From assembly GCA_028023455.1 (NCBI GenBank), contig JAQFVV010006506.1, forward strand, positions 684,501 through 748,500: a stretch of DNA of 64,000 nt. Reading direction: 5' to 3'. Below, one piece after another: positions 60,333-64,000 of the stretch. Position numbers and translations under genes: made by a program. Source of the stretch: Epiperipatus broadwayi. Its lineage: Eukaryota > Onychophora > Udeonychophora > Euonychophora > Peripatidae. Positions within the stretch are counted from its first letter, which is position 1; each line of letters begins with the position of its first letter. A model generated the notes under the pieces. The model searched no databases and was not told the DNA's origin. It saw only the letters and a program-made list of their open reading frames with translations.

Positions 60333-63300
60333 CCTTACTTAGCTGATCTATTTTTGTTCAATTTGTCATTAACTTAAACATGAAGAAGTCATCACTAAAT
60401 ATAAAAAAAAATTAATGGAAGTATTCAAATGTTATTATCGTATAAAGTATATAATTTTGCCTGTGTTGACAAGTCATATTGATTTACAACTAAATTTCGT
60501 AAAAAGAACATCATGGAGAAAATATATAAAAAAAGATTTCATTAAAAGATATAAAGTGAAATGTTATAATATATTTTATGAAGAAAATTAATTTAAAATA
60601 CAATGGAAAAATACTTTTAAAGGGAAAAAAACTTTAAAATTTGACCAAATAATTATGTTAGAACATTGAGATATTTCTTTCTGAAGAAATATTGGAAATA
60701 TTTTAAAACTGGAATTTTTCCTAGAAAATATAAAAATTAAGATCATTTGCAAATATGACTTATATCATATTTAAAAAATATTCCAAGTTAGTAGTTAAAG
60801 TGTGCTGGACATACAGAAAGTTTCTGAATATTTTTGGGAAAATGAGTTAAGTTAGTAGCGGACATTGGAGGACGTTTATTGTTTGTATCAGAAAATATTA
60901 AACCTCAATAAATATGGAAAAGTTACAAGAATTTGGAAAATTATCTTGATGAAGAGTATTAAGAATATTTAAATTAAATATTTACCTAACAATAAATGCT
61001 TAAGTATCTTAAAGTTTTGGGGAGATAAGAAAAGTATTAATTATATTAGTTTAAATCTTATAGAATAAAAATAAACGTACAGTATTTAACTTGAATCGTC
61101 ATTTTTTTGGGATTATATACTACAATGTTAAGAACTGGAGCATGCATGATTATTGATGTCAAAAGTGTGTAATTAATGTTTTTTACCAGGAGAAAAGATA
61201 CTTCCTGCAATGAAGTTATTATCAAAAAAAGAACATTTCATCGCAAGAAATTCTAATAAAGTTATTATAAATATGGTTTTAAAATTATTTTTTACTAACA
61301 AAATTATAGTAATATTTATTCATAGTATAAATATAGTGTAGAAACATAAAACATTAAATTATTTACTAACTTAGTAATTAAATTTTTATTGTAAAAAAAA
61401 AAAATCTTTAATAATAATTCTTTTTAAAAAACTTAGTATATTTTAAAGTGTGATAATGTGGAATAAACGATAATAAAATGTTTATTTAGATCATAATCCA
61501 GAAGACATCACTAAGTAATTGCCAATAAAAATTACTTATGGTAATAATGTAAATTATTAATAGTTTTAAAATGTGTTTTATTTTGTGTGGATGGATGCGT
61601 ATATAAAACACGATACCTACACATAATTTATCATTTGTTTAGTTATTTAAGAATATGCATAATTTTAGTGATATCATAAAGATATTTAAACATAAAAGAA
61701 ATATAAGTATATGATTCTATTATAACTGAATTGCATGTTTTAGTTGAATAATTTAAAGTATTAAAAATATGACATTGATTCTGATTATTTATGCTTAAGT
61801 ATGAGAACTATTAAAGAATGAAATAATCTTGTCTTAGTAGTTAGTTAGACTGTTATTCTAAAAATAAATTTATTTGTTATTATAGAAATGAGAAGATGAA
61901 TTTAGCGATGTAAAGTTATGAATTTTAAATGCTAATATCTTAGTATTAGGTTATATAAGACCAGGATAATATTGTATGTGGGGTTTACTTGTATGGGAAG
62001 AATATATTATATTGATGTTTATACAAGTATAGATAACATAGCCCTATATCTTGTGTATATTCATGGCAGTGTTTATTTTTCTATGTGTTAAAGTTTAATG
62101 TGCCATATTGCTGAATAAATAGCCTGGACATTATACTTGGTAGTAGAGGTTATTAAACAAATAAGTTATACCTCATTTCGTGTACAACGTGCCCATGATG
62201 GTTAGTTGATAAAGGTGGTAAGTTGAAGTTATAGTTTATCCCATATGCCTACTAGTTTTGTGTGTTATTGAAATTTATTGGATTACATTGTAAAAGATGG
62301 TTGTTTTAAAATTGGAAATAATAAATAGGTTTGGAAATAGGGAATTGTTAAAGTGGATAAGATAAGTTATGTTGCTTAGAGTAAAATAAGTGTAAAAAAA
62401 AATTATAAGAACATAATTTCATCAGTGAAAAAATCATAAAACTTTTATATTTAAAAATGACATTTATTTATTTTTTTATAAAATAAATAGTTGATAATTT
62501 AAAAGGATTTATAATGATATTACTTAATTATTAAGAATTTTTTAAAAAAACATACTTATAATGCATATTTTTATTTATGATTAAAGGTAATAGACTAAAT
62601 CGTGTTGAATGAATGAAAGTAGTCATAAGTTTTACAAAAGTAATTTCATAACAACACATTAAGACATACATGATATTTAAAGTTTAAAGTAATAATTAGT
62701 AAGTAGCTTAGTTTGATGGTATGTTATGAATTAAGGTTGTTCACATAAATATTATTGAAGAATGATTATACAGAATAATACAATATTTTAAAAAAACTAA
62801 ATAACAAGAATAAGTTCACAGTAAAAGTATTACCTTATATGTTTTTAAAACCTATGAATTAATAAAATCTAATAACTGTAATAAAAAAATTATATAATGA
62901 TATTTTAAAAATAAGAAATATTTCATTTAAGAAAATGTTCTATATCTTATATTTTAAGTCATTTGATTTGTCTTGAAAAAGTACCTGAATATGAATAAAT
63001 AGAATTCTATCAAAATGTAAATAATGTAAATAATTTTATTGTCAAGTTTGTTAATAAAATTATTAAACTTGTTTTTATAAGTCTTGGTGTTGACTCAGTT
63101 TCTTCGCCTTACAATTACATAATCACAGATAATTATAATTAAGACATAATATTTGCACATCATAAATAAAATTTTTATTTAAGAATTATAATGTTTCATT
63201 GATATATTTTTTACTTAAGAAATTTTACTTATTATATCATTATGATGGTCATGGAATAATTACCAAAGATTTACATTAAATTATCTTAGTAATGATTGCC

Positions 63301-63536
63301 ACATATTCTCAGATTATAATATCATACTAAATATATTTATCTAAGATGCCATATGGTTAATAGAAAATTATATTACATTTTTATTATAAGATATACAAGA
63401 ATAACATTATAAATAGAAAGATAGGAGAGTGAATTATAGATTAAAGATTAGTATTACTATTTGTTAGAATTAGTATTATTAAATTGTAGTTAGGAATTGA
63501 AGTATCCATATGCACGTCTATATACATTAGGACACG
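60333..63536. other. AT-rich non-coding DNA ending in a poly(A)-signal-like block
   Basis: Mostly featureless. Near 63,053 AATAAAAT is followed by a T/G-rich stretch and CTCAGTTTCTTCGCCTTACA (to about 63,112), which resembles the end of an LTR (R/U5). No primer binding site follows it, so an LTR end is not established. Confidence 0.35.
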
Positions 63537-63631
63537 ATGTTATTAAGTAATCAGAATAGCGAACAGTCTGCAACAACTCTATCTCTACTTTATGTAATCG
63601 CAATTCCCATGCTGTTCTTTTCCAACGAGTG

Positions 63632-63868
63632 CTCTCCAACGAATCGGTCTGCAATGAAGCTCTCCAACGAATTGGTCTGCAATGAATGCTCTCCAACGAA
63701 TTGGTCTGCAACAAAACTCTCCAATGAATTGGTCTGCAATCTCTCCACTGAATTGGTCTGCAACGAATGCTCTCCAACGAATTGGTCTGCCATGAAGCTC
63801 TTCAAACGAATTGGTCTGCAATGAAGCTCTCCAATGAATTGGTCTGCAATGAAGCTCTCCAATGAATG
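63632..63868. repeat. Minisatellite, 28-29 bp unit, about 8.5 copies
   Basis: Units begin CTCTCCAA(C/T)GAATTGGTCT and continue GCAA(T/C)GAA(G or TG). They start at 63,632, 63,660, 63,689, 63,717, 63,741, 63,770, 63,798, 63,827 and 63,855 (the last partial). One unit is shortened to 24 bp. Because the unit lacks stop codons in most frames, several long open frames appear on both strands here; they are artefacts of the array. The DNA right of it (63,870-64,000) is unusually GC-rich for the window and continues past the edge. Confidence 0.95.
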
Positions 63869-64000
63869 CTCTCCATATCTCCGCTGTAGTCTCTTTCAGC
63901 TACACCCGCGAACTACATTTCCACTGTGTGCTGATCATTAACCACCAGCACTGATGTGAGATATCTCTACTCTAATACTGTCCGCTACTCACTACTGCAT

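Noticed and set aside
63490-63862. Overlapping 78-95 codon ORFs on both strands
   Set aside because: All run through the 28-29 bp minisatellite, whose unit lacks stops; repeated reading of the array explains them.

Overview
The window is metazoan, AT-rich (by eye about three quarters A+T) and almost entirely non-genic. It has no operons, no long cellular ORF and no convincing multi-exon gene. What it holds is repeats: a giant-LTR retrotransposon, Penelope-like and Ty3/gypsy reverse transcriptase remnants, tRNA-derived SINE heads, many long hairpin (MITE or foldback) elements, (TA)n, (AAT)n and (CT)n microsatellites, and several tandem arrays. This fits intergenic or intronic DNA of a large, repeat-rich invertebrate genome such as a mollusc, flatworm or cnidarian. 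I cannot name the species.

Layout. 1-8.9 kb: foldback and dispersed repeats with box-B-like signals, a 138-bp-period duplication, and an inverted pair of a repeat that carries a hammerhead-like core. 8.4-20 kb: mostly plain AT-rich DNA with a perfect 34-bp palindrome and one very long hairpin (251-bp arms, 16.1-16.6 kb). 19.7-20.6 kb: a CpG-rich island with three tandem 44-45 bp units built around a 15-bp dyad, followed by a candidate first coding exon with a GTAAGT donor; this is the best candidate for a cellular gene. 20.6-22.3 kb: a degenerate satellite. 22.8-24.4 kb: a TIR-bounded element and a MITE. 25.2-26.3 kb (minus): decayed Ty3/gypsy gag-pol. 27.8-28.4 kb (minus): decayed Penelope-like RT. 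29.4-32.7 kb: a nest of inverted and direct repeats. 34.0 and 36.1 kb: SINE heads.

The main feature is 39,112-50,941: an intact, young LTR retrotransposon of about 11.8 kb. Its two LTRs are each about 4.52 kb, and only 2.8 kb lies between them. The interior encodes Gag (a coiled-coil ORF and a capsid-type ORF in different frames) with no protease, RT or integrase. TATAT target-site duplications, a tRNA-Lys-like primer binding site and a polypurine tract are all visible. Both LTRs carry an 82-codon ORF in which every difference between copies is synonymous. This is a non-autonomous element of the TR-GAG/LARD type, presumably mobilised by a partner elsewhere.

51-64 kb: another Penelope-like RT remnant (minus, YVDD intact), a 68-bp duplication, a 354-bp hairpin element, a (TA)n tract of about 105 bp, a CCAAT/TATA promoter-like block, a giant inverted repeat (about 657-bp arms, 58.9-60.3 kb), and a 28-29 bp minisatellite near the right edge.
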